A stretch of DNA of 64,000 nt from QIAW01 sp035487295 (GTDB lineage: Bacteria > Acidobacteriota > Terriglobia > Terriglobales > Acidobacteriaceae): positions 62,001 to 126,000 of the forward strand of contig DATHMH010000015.1 of assembly GCA_035487295.1 (NCBI GenBank). The letters run 5' to 3'. The position numbers and the translations under genes are program-made. Positions within the stretch are counted from its first letter, which is position 1, and each line of letters begins with the position of its first letter. Positions 34,596 to 44,651 of the stretch are shown here, piece after piece. The notes under the pieces are model-generated. The model was not told where the DNA came from. It searched no databases and was given only the letters and a program-made list of their open reading frames with translations.

Positions 34596-37500
34596 TCAAA
34601 AAGTTTTGCGGTATTTGGCATCTACGCCAAAGTTGCCGAACTGGTCGCGGACGACACTTCCCGACCAGTGTTTTGTAAACTGATACTCGCCTTGCACGAT
34701 TTGATCTTGTGTAGAAGTCACATCGGTGGAGTAGGTGAAGAAGAAGTTCTTGGTCACGCGTTGCTGAATGGAAAGGCGCGCGCCCGGGTTCTGGTTGTTG
34801 CCGCCAATCAGGGGATCGATCTGCAGGCTGGAGATGCCCGCCAGTTTTTGTATCTGCCCGCTCACCTGCCCGGCCAGTCCGGATGCAATCACCTGGTTTG
34901 CGCCCATGTTGGCGGGAGCTGCAGCCGCTTCTTCCGTGGTCTGGCCGCGGGCGAGAAGGTTGATGATATCCACGGGCGGCAAGGGCGGGTCAGAGACATA
35001 ATGCGTGCGCAGGCGGTCAAGCGGACCCATCAGCGCCAGGCTGATGTCGTATTGGTTGACCTTGGTGGTCACCAGGAAGTTCAGCACAGGTTCGGTATGG
35101 GTAGGATTGTTGAACTGGGCAATGCCACGCTGGATCTGGTAACGCTTTCCCATGAAGAAAAGCTCTCCACGGGTGATGTCGGCGCGTCCCAGGATGACAG
35201 GATCGGCCGCGGTGCCGGAAATGCGCAGATTTACCGATCCCTGCAAACTGACCTGGCTGCTGCTCAATCCCAGGTCGTTGGCGGATTGCAGGGCAATGTT
35301 GAGGTGGAGATTTTGCGCAAACCCCTGCGTGGGCTCGGCGCCCGACGACCCGCTCGAAAGCTGGCTCGTAAAAGAAGCTAAATCGAATCCTTGCGAGAAT
35401 GACATGCTATCGAGCAGAACGCGTCCGCTCAACGTTGCAGATTGAGTGTTGCCCGCGAGCAGAAGGTCGCTCTGGAGAATGGTGCGCAATCCCTCCGGAT
35501 AGAGCAAACGAACGTGGTTGGCTTTCAGGCTGACGTTGAATTGAGTTTGCGGGCGATAAGCGACGGTCCCAGTGGCGGTGAACTGGCCACCTCCCATTTG
35601 TCCGGCAAAGTTCTGGATTTGGATTTCATTATTCGTGATGGCAAAGACGCCGTTCACGTTTTCCACTCCCATAGGAGTATCCAGGCTGGAAAAAGTGGCA
35701 TTCACCAGCCGAACCTGGCCTTGAACACCCGGAGCGGTGGCGGCGCCGGCAGCATGGACATCGAGTTCAATTCTGCCCTGGCTGATGATTTGAGAGTTGA
35801 TGAGGTGCAGCAGGCTCAAATCAATTCCACCATTAGCGGTAAAGCTGGCAGGCCGGCTTCCTTGTACGGGAACCATGCCTTCCAGGTTGATGTCAGTCCC
35901 CGTTCCCTTAATTTCCGACGGCTGCAGAGTAACAACACCGCTGCGATATTCAGCCACGATAGGACGCACCGCCCCGATGTGTACCTGGCCGTAGGAGGCG
36001 GTGAAGACCGGAACCTGCAATTGCGCCTGCATCTGGGTGGGCTTGCTTAAAGGGCCACTCGCGGTGGCGTGCAGCTCCAGCTCTCCCTGGAAACCCTGCG
36101 GCGGCGGGTTGGTCATATAAGCCGCCAGCAAGGTTTGCAGCGCGATGCCCCTGGAATCGAGCCGCAGGGTGGCATACTTTTCGCCGGTGAGCGCAACCGT
36201 TCCGCGCGCCTGAACAAACGATTGGGCAATATTGGAATTTACCTGGAAGTTGGCGCTCTGGTTTGCGACATCAAGTTGAGCGTTAATGCCGCTGATCGTC
36301 TTCTGGTTCATCTGCAACTGCGGAATGGACGCGGTGGCGCTGAGCTGGGGATCGTGCAATGTGCCGTGTCCGGAGGCAGAGGCGGAGAGCAGGCCGCTCA
36401 CGTGAAGTGCCTGGACCTTTTCGATTTGCTCGAGGTGAATCTGCTGCACCTCAACATGGGTGACGTAGCCCTGGTTGCCGGGATAGTAGGTCAAGGTTAC
36501 ATTGATACCACCTCCGGCCAGAGTAGCGTTGGCGGTGGAGCGTACTGCGTTGCCGGTGGCTGAGAAGTCAACCGCGGCTCTTGGAATATTGGTTCCAGCT
36601 ACACGCGCCTGCGTGAGCTGCACGCTTCCGCTGCCAAATGGAGCCAATTGCGATCCGTGAATCGAAATCTGTGCCGAAAGAGTTCCCGTAACGGGATAGC
36701 TGAGTCTGGCCAGATGAGTCAACTGGTCGGCAGGCATACGGTTGACGTAAAGGTGCGCGGAAAGCGGATCGGAAGGGAGATAGTGCCAGTCGCGCAGATC
36801 GACATTGGCATCGAACTGTATGCTGCCGGGACCAGTACTGATGAGCGAGCCGCGCTGCACGCCGATTCCCGACGGGCTGGCCGTAAACCCGGCCTCCAGC
36901 GTGCGCCAGTGGGTATCTTCTATCTGCAGGCCTTGCGAGTTCAGCCGGCCGGTTACGCGCGGCTGCTTGAGCGAGCCCTGCAGGTTGGCATTCAACGATG
37001 CTGAACCAAAAATAGACGGCGGCAGGCTGGGCTGTGTGCCATTGGATGCGGCTGCCGGCGGCTTCAGCGCCAGCGCAAGAGTTTCCAGCTCGTGCAGGTT
37101 GCTGCTGCTGGCCCGAAGCTGAAGGTTGGAGTGGTCGCCAACTGGGCCGCTCATCTGAATCAAAGTTGAAGGAGTTTGGAGTTGCGCCTGATTCAGGTTA
37201 AGAGTTTCAGCCTGACTGGTATAAGTGGCGTGCAAGACTCCGGTGAGCGGGGTCGTGGCCTTCGATTGGGGTGGCGTGATGGCGGCATTGAGCGACGCGT
37301 TCAACAACGCACGCAGCCCTAGCATGCTGCCATGCCAGTTGGCCTGCACGTCGGCATCAGCGCGGCCGGTAAGCGGCGGTGATTGCATACTGCGCATGAC
37401 GCGGGCCGCCTCTTGAATCGAGATTCCTTTCACGGAAGCGCGCAGCGAAGACACGCGTTTCACGGCCACGTCACGCACGTTGAGATTTGCATTGAGCTGG

Positions 37501-38531
37501 CCGCCCAGCAGATCGGCGCGAAGGTTGTGCGTGCTCAGGTTGCCATTGGCAACGTCATATCCGCCGGATATGCGGTACAAGGCTCCGCGCAGCGTGGGTG
37601 TTTCCAGCAGGAGCTGGGGGCAACTCAGCTCGCCTTTGGAGACCACAGTTTCCAGCGCCGAGCGTCCGGAAACGTTCTGATAAACCAAAGATCCCGATAC
37701 GGTAATGACTCCCAGCGGCAGCGAAGAGTTTTTAAGGGTGCGGCGAACGTCTTCGGTGTGAAGCACGACGCGGTAGCTGCCGTTCATGGATGGTTGGCTG
37801 TAATTTTGAATGGCGGCGCGAACAGTAAGTTCAGAGGATGCGACCCGCAAGATCAAAGGTTCAAATGTTGTGCCCGACGGCGAGAAGGTGAAGTGCGAAT
37901 CCAGGTCGTGCGCAATAGGATTGTAGCTGCCAAACTGCAGATGTCCGCGGCGATAGGAGAGGTCGCCCACAAAACGTTGCTGCTGGTTATCGTATTGCGC
38001 TCGTGTCAGCAAGTCGTGCAGGTCGGCATTGAGCGGCGTGGCTTTGCTGGAGTAATAAATTTCCCCGTTCGAAATCAGCAGGTGCTGAATGCCAAGGTCC
38101 CAAACACTGGTCGAAGAGCTGCTCTTGGTCTGTGGATGTGGAACGTTTGTCTGTGAGTTCCGATCGACCATGAGATTAGCGATAGGGTGATCGACTTCAA
38201 TATCGGTGAGGTCCACTTTGCCATGAAGAAGCGAGACGAGTTTCAATCCCAGAACGATTTTATCCGTCTGGAATAATGGCAGGGCTCCGGGTGGTTCGGT
38301 GCCGTGCACGACCAGATGATGCACCGTGATGACGAGCGGGCGCAGGTCAAATGAGTAACTTGCAATTTCAGCGCGGCCACCGGTTGCCTGCTCGAGCTTT
38401 TGCTCAACCTGGGCAATTACATAGCGGTGGAAGCCTGCGCTGCGCATCACGAAGTAACCCGCAATTACGGCCACGACAATAAGAATGGCGAGGCCGATCG
38501 CGATGCGCCGAATTGTTTTGCCTAAAGACAT
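34596..38531 (-). CDS. tamB: Translocation and assembly module protein TamB
   Basis: 1311 residues. One N-terminal transmembrane helix (about 7-29: IRRIAIGLAILIVVAVIAGYF) is followed by an AsmA-like region and a very long beta-rich periplasmic domain made of short amphipathic strands, as in TamB/YhdP bridge-like lipid-transport proteins. The C-terminal DUF490 domain is visible (ELFFMGKRYQIQRGIAQFNN, NLLARGQTTEEAAAAP, LGANQ-type end to FGVDAKYRKTF). It lies 16 bp downstream of the TamA/BamA-like gene and pairs with it to link inner and outer membranes. Confidence 0.88.
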   Translation of the reverse strand: MSLGKTIRRIAIGLAILIVVAVIAGYFVMRSAGFHRYVIAQVEQKLEQATGGRAEIASYSFDLRPLVITVHHLVVHGTEPPGALPLFQTDKIVLGLKLVSLLHGKVDLTDIEVDHPIANLMVDRNSQTNVPHPQTKSSSSTSVWDLGIQHLLISNGEIYYSSKATPLNADLHDLLTRAQYDNQQQRFVGDLSYRRGHLQFGSYNPIAHDLDSHFTFSPSGTTFEPLILRVASSELTVRAAIQNYSQPSMNGSYRVVLHTEDVRRTLKNSSLPLGVITVSGSLVYQNVSGRSALETVVSKGELSCPQLLLETPTLRGALYRISGGYDVANGNLSTHNLRADLLGGQLNANLNVRDVAVKRVSSLRASVKGISIQEAARVMRSMQSPPLTGRADADVQANWHGSMLGLRALLNASLNAAITPPQSKATTPLTGVLHATYTSQAETLNLNQAQLQTPSTLIQMSGPVGDHSNLQLRASSSNLHELETLALALKPPAAASNGTQPSLPPSIFGSASLNANLQGSLKQPRVTGRLNSQGLQIEDTHWRTLEAGFTASPSGIGVQRGSLISTGPGSIQFDANVDLRDWHYLPSDPLSAHLYVNRMPADQLTHLARLSYPVTGTLSAQISIHGSQLAPFGSGSVQLTQARVAGTNIPRAAVDFSATGNAVRSTANATLAGGGINVTLTYYPGNQGYVTHVEVQQIHLEQIEKVQALHVSGLLSASASGHGTLHDPQLSATASIPQLQMNQKTISGINAQLDVANQSANFQVNSNIAQSFVQARGTVALTGEKYATLRLDSRGIALQTLLAAYMTNPPPQGFQGELELHATASGPLSKPTQMQAQLQVPVFTASYGQVHIGAVRPIVAEYRSGVVTLQPSEIKGTGTDINLEGMVPVQGSRPASFTANGGIDLSLLHLINSQIISQGRIELDVHAAGAATAPGVQGQVRLVNATFSSLDTPMGVENVNGVFAITNNEIQIQNFAGQMGGGQFTATGTVAYRPQTQFNVSLKANHVRLLYPEGLRTILQSDLLLAGNTQSATLSGRVLLDSMSFSQGFDLASFTSQLSSGSSGAEPTQGFAQNLHLNIALQSANDLGLSSSQVSLQGSVNLRISGTAADPVILGRADITRGELFFMGKRYQIQRGIAQFNNPTHTEPVLNFLVTTKVNQYDISLALMGPLDRLRTHYVSDPPLPPVDIINLLARGQTTEEAAAAPANMGANQVIASGLAGQVSGQIQKLAGISSLQIDPLIGGNNQNPGARLSIQQRVTKNFFFTYSTDVTSTQDQIVQGEYQFTKHWSGSVVRDQFGNFGVDAKYRKTF

Positions 38532-38547
38532 AAATCAATCTGCCGCG

Positions 38548-41496
38548 TCAGAATGCCTGACCCAGCGTTATAAAAAACTGCGTTGACCGGAAGCCGGGGA
38601 CCGGCTCCAGCAGGTGGCCAACATCGAAGCGAATGGGGCCAATGGGAGTCGAGTAGCGGACCCCAACGCCTACGGTGTTGGTGTAGTTGCTCATAATACG
38701 ACTGAGGCTGAAATGGTCGTAAACGTTGCCGCCATCATAAAAGATGACCCCACCCAGATGCGGGATGAGTGGAAGCGGGGTGCGCAGCTCGGTATTAAAG
38801 ATCAACAGCGCATCACCGCCCACCGGCACGTGAATATTGCTGCACGAGGAGAGCACATGAGGGTCGCTGCAGACGGGCACGGTGCGTTGCGGTCCGGCCC
38901 CATAGACGGGAAATCCGCGAAGTGAGTTTGCGCCGCCAGAGAAGAAACGCTCGCTGGTGGGAACACTGCTGCCGCCGAAAGGCCTGGCCGCTCCGAGTTG
39001 AAGACTGCTGGCCCACACGTACTTTTTATAAGGGACATAGATGGCCCGGCGGGCAAGCAGGCGCCCAAAGCTGAAATTGGAGCCCAGGGCCGAAGGGTTT
39101 AAATCCAGAGTAACCGTGTCCCACATACCGCGATGGGCATCGAGAGACTGATCGCGCTTGTCGTGAATAAAAGAAGCAGAAACTCCAGAGAGGCGCACGG
39201 AACGGTCCGCGGGCAAGACCAGTTGCGGAATGAGCAGGTTGTCCAACGAAGTGCGCTGAAACTCATAGCGCACCTGCAGTGTCTTGGTGGCGTCGCGCGT
39301 GAGATCGCGCTCAAGCTGCACGGTCGCATTCCCCAGCCGGGCCGTGTAGAGGGGGTTCTCTGATGTGCGCTCGCCGGAAAAACTCAACAACGAACGCCAA
39401 TTGCTTCCCCTGAAGTGGGGTTGGGTATAGCTTCCGACCAGCCGCTGGTCAAGGCGAGCAATCAAGGTGGAGACAGAAAAAGTCTCTCCCAATCCGCGCA
39501 TGTTGCGGCGGATGTATTCTACTGAGCCACGCGGGCTGACAAAACTTTGTTCGCTGGTGGCAAACTTGGTTTTGCCTAACCCGATGGGCGGGAGTCCCGG
39601 CACGACGGCCGTGCCTGAGGGAATGTTGCCGGCGCGCTTGTCATATTCGAATCCGACTCCGTAGGTGATGGTGTTGCGCCTGGATTCGTGGACCTTGGCG
39701 ACAACCTCTTCCTGGGTTTCATCCGTAATGGGTTTCTTAGGGCCGACGCTGGCCCAGTCAAAGACCCCAAGATCGTAGAGATCGCTTTCCGCACTCAACA
39801 TCTTCGACTGGCTGAGCGGCATTTCAGGGGCCATGGCAACGGTGCGTCCAATGTAAGAGCTCCGGGTGTGGTGATTGCCGACGATCACCAGGTTATCCAC
39901 GAGGACCTGCTGGCCTTCATCGAGCGCATAGGTAACATTGACGCGATGCTTATCCAAAGGCAAGCGATCAACCTTGGGCGTAAAGGTAATGCGGGGATAT
40001 CCGCGGTCGAGATAGGTGGCGACAATGCGATTGCGGTCTTCGTTCATGCGCGCGGGCGAAAAGGGAAGTCCGGGAGCGAGGTTGAACCCCTGGCGCGATT
40101 GCAAATCGCGGAGGCTTAATGCGCGGTTACCCTGGATATGAAGTTCTTCAACCAGCGTTTGCGGCCCCTCGTCGACCTGAAAGGTAACGTAGACCTTGGG
40201 CTCGCGGTCCACCACCTGCGGCGTGACCCTGGCTTCCTCAAAGCCGCTGTTGTGGTACATCGCGGTCATACTGTTGACGCTTTGCTTGAGCAGCTTGTTG
40301 CTGAAGTGTCCGTGAGTAATCAAGTGGCCCTCGGTCACGGGGATGCCAGCCAGCAATTTGTCATCGGGAAAATAATGATTGCCTTCGACGGAAACCTCTT
40401 CCACTTTATGCCGGCTGCCCTTGGCGACCTGGTATACCACCGCAACTTTTGAAGGCAGGTTCTGGACCTGATATTCCACCTTCACGTCGAAGTATCCTTT
40501 GGTCTGGAAGTAGTCGATCAGGTTGCGTTCTCCCTGCATGAGCAGATCAGGATCGACCGAGCTTTCCTGGAAGACAGGAATCAGTTGATGCAGCTTGCGG
40601 GAATTCATAAAGGGAACCCAGGTCAGCTTTGCGCCTGTCACGGTGACGGAAACCCGGGAACCCAGCTTTGCATTGAAAACCACGTCGGCGTGGTTGGTAT
40701 CAGGATGAAACTGCACCATGCCCACGCGCAATTCCTGAATAAGGCGGTCCTGGCTGCCGAGATAAGACTGCAAATACGCCTTCGCGGCCTGGATGCGTTC
40801 GGAGGTAAAGACCTTGCCGGTTGTCAGTTGGGCGCCGGTGAGTTTGGCGCGAACGGAATGCAATGCGCGGAGCAAACGCGTTGAGTCGGCTGCGGAAATG
40901 CCGTCGAACGAAACCTGCCCTACTTTGGCGCGCTTGTTCAGTTGCACGCGAAAAAATATGTTGGCAAGCTGGTGGGCATCGTCAAACTGCGTTTCGGTGT
41001 GGACCTGGGCCTCGAAAAATCCATTCTTCTGGAGAAACTCAAGCAGCGCAGCCTGCGCTTTGGTCAAACTATCTTCTTCGTAGGGCTCCTCGCCAGGCAG
41101 GTTTACCGCCTGCAGAAGCCGGGTGTAACGGAATTGCTTTTCTGTCCCGGGAAACTCCAGCACTCCATAATAGAAGGTGGGTTGCAACAGGAAACTTAGC
41201 TTCAATCCGGCAGGCTCGGGCTCAACTTGCAGTTCAACCTTGGTGAAACGCTCCGTGCGCTTCAGAGCATCAATACTGGCCTGTACCTTGGCGGTGGAAT
41301 AGGGGGTGCCGGGCTGCTGCTGCTGCACCAGGGCGCCGAATGAGCTGACATCAATATGAGGATTGGCAACCAGTTCGACAGAAGCAACTTTCTGGCCTTC
41401 GTAAAGCTGTGGCGCATCGGTATAGACAGGCGCCGTCAACTGCGCCCAAAGCGCTGGTGAAGAGAGCAGAATTATCCCAGCCAGCAGAACTCGCAT
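38548..41496 (-). CDS. TamA/BamA-family outer-membrane protein with seven POTRA domains
   Basis: 982 residues. A signal peptide (MRVLLAGIILLSSPALWAQ) is followed by what reads as seven consecutive POTRA domains (about 40-610). Each has the strand-helix-helix-strand pattern with a conserved G-Y/F before the last strands (LEFLQKNGFFEAQV, LIDYFQTKGYFDVKV, MYHNSGFEEARV, IVATYLDRGYPRITF), then a 16-strand-type Omp85 barrel with the lid-loop motif LRGFPVYG and terminal strand RSTQFFITLGQAF. Classical TamA has three POTRAs and BamA five. It precedes tamB in one operon, so the TamA role is inferred from context. The ATG at 41496 starts the signal peptide. Confidence 0.85.
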   Translation of the reverse strand: MRVLLAGIILLSSPALWAQLTAPVYTDAPQLYEGQKVASVELVANPHIDVSSFGALVQQQQPGTPYSTAKVQASIDALKRTERFTKVELQVEPEPAGLKLSFLLQPTFYYGVLEFPGTEKQFRYTRLLQAVNLPGEEPYEEDSLTKAQAALLEFLQKNGFFEAQVHTETQFDDAHQLANIFFRVQLNKRAKVGQVSFDGISAADSTRLLRALHSVRAKLTGAQLTTGKVFTSERIQAAKAYLQSYLGSQDRLIQELRVGMVQFHPDTNHADVVFNAKLGSRVSVTVTGAKLTWVPFMNSRKLHQLIPVFQESSVDPDLLMQGERNLIDYFQTKGYFDVKVEYQVQNLPSKVAVVYQVAKGSRHKVEEVSVEGNHYFPDDKLLAGIPVTEGHLITHGHFSNKLLKQSVNSMTAMYHNSGFEEARVTPQVVDREPKVYVTFQVDEGPQTLVEELHIQGNRALSLRDLQSRQGFNLAPGLPFSPARMNEDRNRIVATYLDRGYPRITFTPKVDRLPLDKHRVNVTYALDEGQQVLVDNLVIVGNHHTRSSYIGRTVAMAPEMPLSQSKMLSAESDLYDLGVFDWASVGPKKPITDETQEEVVAKVHESRRNTITYGVGFEYDKRAGNIPSGTAVVPGLPPIGLGKTKFATSEQSFVSPRGSVEYIRRNMRGLGETFSVSTLIARLDQRLVGSYTQPHFRGSNWRSLLSFSGERTSENPLYTARLGNATVQLERDLTRDATKTLQVRYEFQRTSLDNLLIPQLVLPADRSVRLSGVSASFIHDKRDQSLDAHRGMWDTVTLDLNPSALGSNFSFGRLLARRAIYVPYKKYVWASSLQLGAARPFGGSSVPTSERFFSGGANSLRGFPVYGAGPQRTVPVCSDPHVLSSCSNIHVPVGGDALLIFNTELRTPLPLIPHLGGVIFYDGGNVYDHFSLSRIMSNYTNTVGVGVRYSTPIGPIRFDVGHLLEPVPGFRSTQFFITLGQAF

Positions 41497-41837
41497 CGAT
41501 TTTTGATTTTCCGGAATCCAGGAGACAGGGGTATCTTCTGAATCGTAAAAAGAGCACTGACCGGCAGCTACGCGCCTTCGCCAATTTCCTCTTAATGTAC
41601 TTGGAGTGTGAACGAGGCAGAGAAGATGTCTGGAACGAGGGAAGCTCTTTCCCCGGGCCTCTTTGCGGGACATTTTTTTATACAGCGGCTGCAATAAGGA
41701 ATATAAAGATGAGCCAGCAGCTTTCACTGGCAACCGGCGACTGGCAACTGGCAACCGCCTTATGCATTCGCCCTGGCGGGCGGCGGCATGTTAGGCTTAG
41801 TGCTTCACAATATTCTGAATTGCTTTCAGCCTAATTC
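41497..41837. other. Divergent intergenic region between tamA-like and RNase genes
   Basis: About 340 bp; no gene. It contains a CAACTGG heptad array at 41724-41758. Promoters for both sides must be here, but no clean hexamers were found. Confidence 0.5.
41724..41758. repeat. CAACTGG heptad array
   Basis: Units ending in -CTGG or -CCGG at 7-bp period: caaccgg, cgactgg, caactgg, caaccgc. Confidence 0.7.
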
Positions 41838-43337
41838 ATGGACAATCCCGGTTTTTCTCACGTTGATTTGCAGGCAATCGCCAGACAATTAATGTTGGAG
41901 AACGGCTTTGAGCCGGATTTTCCAGCGCCCGCGCAGCAGCAGCTCGCGCAACTGCAGGCCCATCCGCCGCAAATTGCCGCGGATGGAAACATTCGCGACC
42001 TGCGCAACCTGCTGTGGTCTTCGATTGATAACGATACCTCACGCGACCTTGACCAGATCGAGGTAGCCGAGCGCCAGCCCAACGGACAAACCAAGGTCAT
42101 GGTCGGAATTGCAGACGTGGATTCTTTTGTCCCCAAAGGCACGCCGATTGACGGCCATGCCGCCAAAGAGACCACCACGGTTTATACCGGGATAAGAAAT
42201 TTCGCGATGCTGCCGGAGCAGCTTTCCACCGAGGCAACTTCGCTGCTGGAAAACCAGGATAAGTTCGGGATCGTCATCGAGTTTGTGGTCGACCAGAACG
42301 GCTGCATCAGTTCAGAGACGGTGTATCGCGCCATTCTCCGCAACAAGGCGCAGCTCACTTACAACGCAGTGGGAGGATGGCTGGAGGGCAAATGCCTGGC
42401 GCCGCCCAAAGTGGCGGCCTCGACCGATCTGCAGGCGCAACTCAAACTGCAAAACGAAATAGCCCAGGCGCTGAAGACGGAACGCTACCGGCACGGAGCG
42501 CTCAATATTGATACCGTGGAAGTGCGTCCGGTGATACTGAATGACCAGATCGTCGATGTCAGCAAGCAGGAGAAAAACCCGGCCACCGATCTTATTGAAG
42601 ATTTCATGATTGCCGGCAACGGGGTGGTGGCGCGCATGCTGCAGCATGTCTCTTCCATCCGGCGCGTGGTAAAGACGCCCGAGCGCTGGAACCGGATTGT
42701 GGAACTGGCGGCACAGAGCGGCACGCAACTGCCCAGCCAGCCTGATTCCAAGGCATTGAATGATTTCCTGACCAGGCGCAAAGCCGCCGATCCCGATCAT
42801 TTTGCCGATTTGTCGCTGGCTGTTATCAAGCTGATGGGGCCTGGCGAGTATGTTTTGGAGCGTCCGGGCGACCCGGAGGTGGGGCATTTTGGCCTGGCTG
42901 TGCAGGACTACACGCACTCTACCGCGCCCAACCGCCGCTTCGCCGACATGGTGACGCAGAGGCTGGTCAAGGCTGTGCTGGCGAAACAGCCCTCCCCCTA
43001 TACAGACTATGAGCTGAATGGGATTGCGAGCAACTGCACACTGAAAGAAGACGCTGCCCGCAAAGTGGAGCGGGGAATGAGCAAGCGGATTTCGGCTGTG
43101 GCCATGAGCCGGAGAATCGGCGAGAGCTTTGATGCCGTCGTAACGGGAGTGACGCCCAAGGGAACATTCGTTCGCGTGCTCCAGCCGCATGTGGAAGGCT
43201 TGCTGGCCCAAGGCGAGAAAGGCGTGGATGTTGGAGACCGGCTGCGGGTCAAGCTGATCAGCACAGACCCACAAAGGGGATATATTGATTTTGCAAGAGC
43301 GGCTGGAGTTGAAACAGCCGCTCCTGTGAAAAAATAA
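41838..43337 (+). CDS. RNase II/R-family 3'-5' exoribonuclease (RNB domain)
   Basis: 499 residues. The RNB catalytic region carries IDNDTSRDLDQIE (about 67-79), the Mg2+-binding Asp cluster, and HSTAPNRRFADMVTQRL, the counterpart of HFTSPIRRYPDL. A C-terminal S1/OB domain follows (FDAVVTGVTPKGTFVRVL). It degrades RNA processively from the 3' end. Compared with RNase R it lacks the N-terminal cold-shock domains and the basic tail, and RNase II is about 640 residues, so this is a short form. ATG at 41838. Confidence 0.85.
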   Translation: MDNPGFSHVDLQAIARQLMLENGFEPDFPAPAQQQLAQLQAHPPQIAADGNIRDLRNLLWSSIDNDTSRDLDQIEVAERQPNGQTKVMVGIADVDSFVPKGTPIDGHAAKETTTVYTGIRNFAMLPEQLSTEATSLLENQDKFGIVIEFVVDQNGCISSETVYRAILRNKAQLTYNAVGGWLEGKCLAPPKVAASTDLQAQLKLQNEIAQALKTERYRHGALNIDTVEVRPVILNDQIVDVSKQEKNPATDLIEDFMIAGNGVVARMLQHVSSIRRVVKTPERWNRIVELAAQSGTQLPSQPDSKALNDFLTRRKAADPDHFADLSLAVIKLMGPGEYVLERPGDPEVGHFGLAVQDYTHSTAPNRRFADMVTQRLVKAVLAKQPSPYTDYELNGIASNCTLKEDAARKVERGMSKRISAVAMSRRIGESFDAVVTGVTPKGTFVRVLQPHVEGLLAQGEKGVDVGDRLRVKLISTDPQRGYIDFARAAGVETAAPVKK

Positions 43338-43394
43338 TATGCTCCGGCAGGACTATGTCGACAGGACTACGTCTCTACATAATCCTGCCTGAAG

Positions 43395-43676
43395 CTACGC
43401 GACTTTTCTGAGGCCGCCGGCGCCGCTGCCGCGACTGCCGGTAATAAGTCGCACCAGCGCCGTGAGTATCACGGCGCCAATAATGGCAACAATGATCGTA
43501 TAAATCGTGCCCCCCTCAGCCGAGAAGCCGAGGGCCTGCATGATCCATCCACCAATCACTGCACCCACAATACCGATCACAATGTCCATCAGCGGGCCGT
43601 ATCCGGCGCCGCGCATGATTTTTCCAGTCGCCCATCCCGCGATGAGGCCCACAATAATCCACCAAAGAAGATGCAC
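43395..43676 (-). CDS. GlsB/YeaQ/YmgE-family stress membrane protein
   Basis: 93 residues with three hydrophobic segments (WWIIVGLIAGWATGKIM, GPLMDIVIGIVGAVIGGWIM, IYTIIVAIIGAVILTALV). The glycine-spaced pattern G-x-x-A-G-W-x-T-G-K-I-x-R-G-x-G-Y-G is diagnostic of this transglycosylase-associated family. Role unclear; often induced by stress. Close to the second DUF892 gene, another stress family. Confidence 0.85.
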   Translation of the reverse strand: MHLLWWIIVGLIAGWATGKIMRGAGYGPLMDIVIGIVGAVIGGWIMQALGFSAEGGTIYTIIVAIIGAVILTALVRLITGSRGSGAGGLRKVA

Positions 43677-43817
43677 AAAACCTCCTGGTCTTCGTTTTGT
43701 TTTTCGTCAATAGATAGGTTGCTACACCCGCTGGATTGGTTGGCTCTACGCAGTACTCATTACTCCGTTGTCGGTACTCAGGTTGATTGCTGTGCAATTC
43801 CGCAGTTTAGAAAATTC

Positions 43818-43873
43818 CAGCACGGATAAAGCCGTGCCTTGACGGTCTGTGCTGCTGCACATGAATCATCCAG
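43818..43873. mobile_element. Right-half remnant of the 18924/49488 element
   Basis: Contains cagcacggat-aaa-gccgtgcc, a TGAC end and then gcacatgaatcatccag, the same order as the right ends of the two longer copies. The left half is absent. Confidence 0.55.
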
Positions 43874-43986
43874 CTCTCCCGATCTGGGAATGTACTCTGT
43901 TACTTTGTTTTCGGGTTGTGACTCGCGGCGGGGCAACGAGGTATGTAACACGTCATCTAACGAAAGATACAAGGAGGATTACCTAA

Positions 43987-44478
43987 ATGAAATTAGAAAA
44001 CCTTAATGAACTTCTAGTTGAACAGTTACAGGATTTATATTCGGCAGAAGACCAGATCACCGAGGCACTCCCTAAGATGGCGGAGGCAGCCTCTTCCCCG
44101 GAGTTGAGGCGCGCATTCGAAGAGCACCTGCGCCAGACCGAGGGCCATATCGAGCGGCTCGAGAAATGTTTCGAGAGCCTCAACCAAGAAGCCGAGGCCA
44201 AAAAGTGCAAGGGCATGCAAGGCCTGCTCAAAGAAGGCGAAGAGATGATGGATGAGGCTACCGAACCCGAAGTGCTGGATGCCGGACTCATTGCCGCGGC
44301 GCAACGGGTGGAGCACTACGAGATTGCCGCCTACGGCTGCGCTCGGACCTATGCTCAATTGCTGGGACTGAGTGACGTCGCCAATTATTTGCAGCAAACC
44401 CTCGATGAAGAGAAAGCGACAGACCAGAAACTGACAAACCTGGCGGAATCCATCAACGTAGAAGCCAAAGCAGCGTAA
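43987..44478 (+). CDS. DUF892 (YciF-like) ferritin-like stress protein, second copy
   Basis: 163 residues. N-terminal LNELLVEQLQDLYSAEDQIT is closer to the family consensus than the copy at 1669; helices LRRAFEEHLRQTEGHIERLE and VEHYEIAAYGCARTYAQLLG carry the ferritin-like Glu and His positions, and the end (LNQ-type: LDEEKATDQKLTNLAESIN) is canonical. A strong ribosome site AAGGAGG precedes the ATG and a strong terminator follows, so it is probably highly expressed under stress. Confidence 0.9.
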   Translation: MKLENLNELLVEQLQDLYSAEDQITEALPKMAEAASSPELRRAFEEHLRQTEGHIERLEKCFESLNQEAEAKKCKGMQGLLKEGEEMMDEATEPEVLDAGLIAAAQRVEHYEIAAYGCARTYAQLLGLSDVANYLQQTLDEEKATDQKLTNLAESINVEAKAA

Positions 44479-44516
44479 AGACAGTTGCTGAGATGCAAAC
44501 CGCAAAGCAGGCAAGA

Positions 44517-44544
44517 AAGCGGGCCTTGAATGGCCCGCTTTTTA
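44517..44544 (+). terminator. Rho-independent terminator after the second DUF892 gene
   Basis: 9-bp stem AAGCGGGCC / GGCCCGCTT with loop TTGAAT followed by TTTA. Confidence 0.88.
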
Positions 44545-44651
44545 GCTTCAGAGTACAACGCTTTTTCTTCGCCCCAAAGCCAGGCAAAGCGGCTTTTCCG
44601 GACCCTCAATCAGCAGCCCGAGCAGAGCTGAATTTTAATTTAAATTTAATC

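Noticed and set aside
44493..44651. Upstream extension of the 44652 ORF
   Set aside because: It would translate through the strong terminator of the DUF892 gene.
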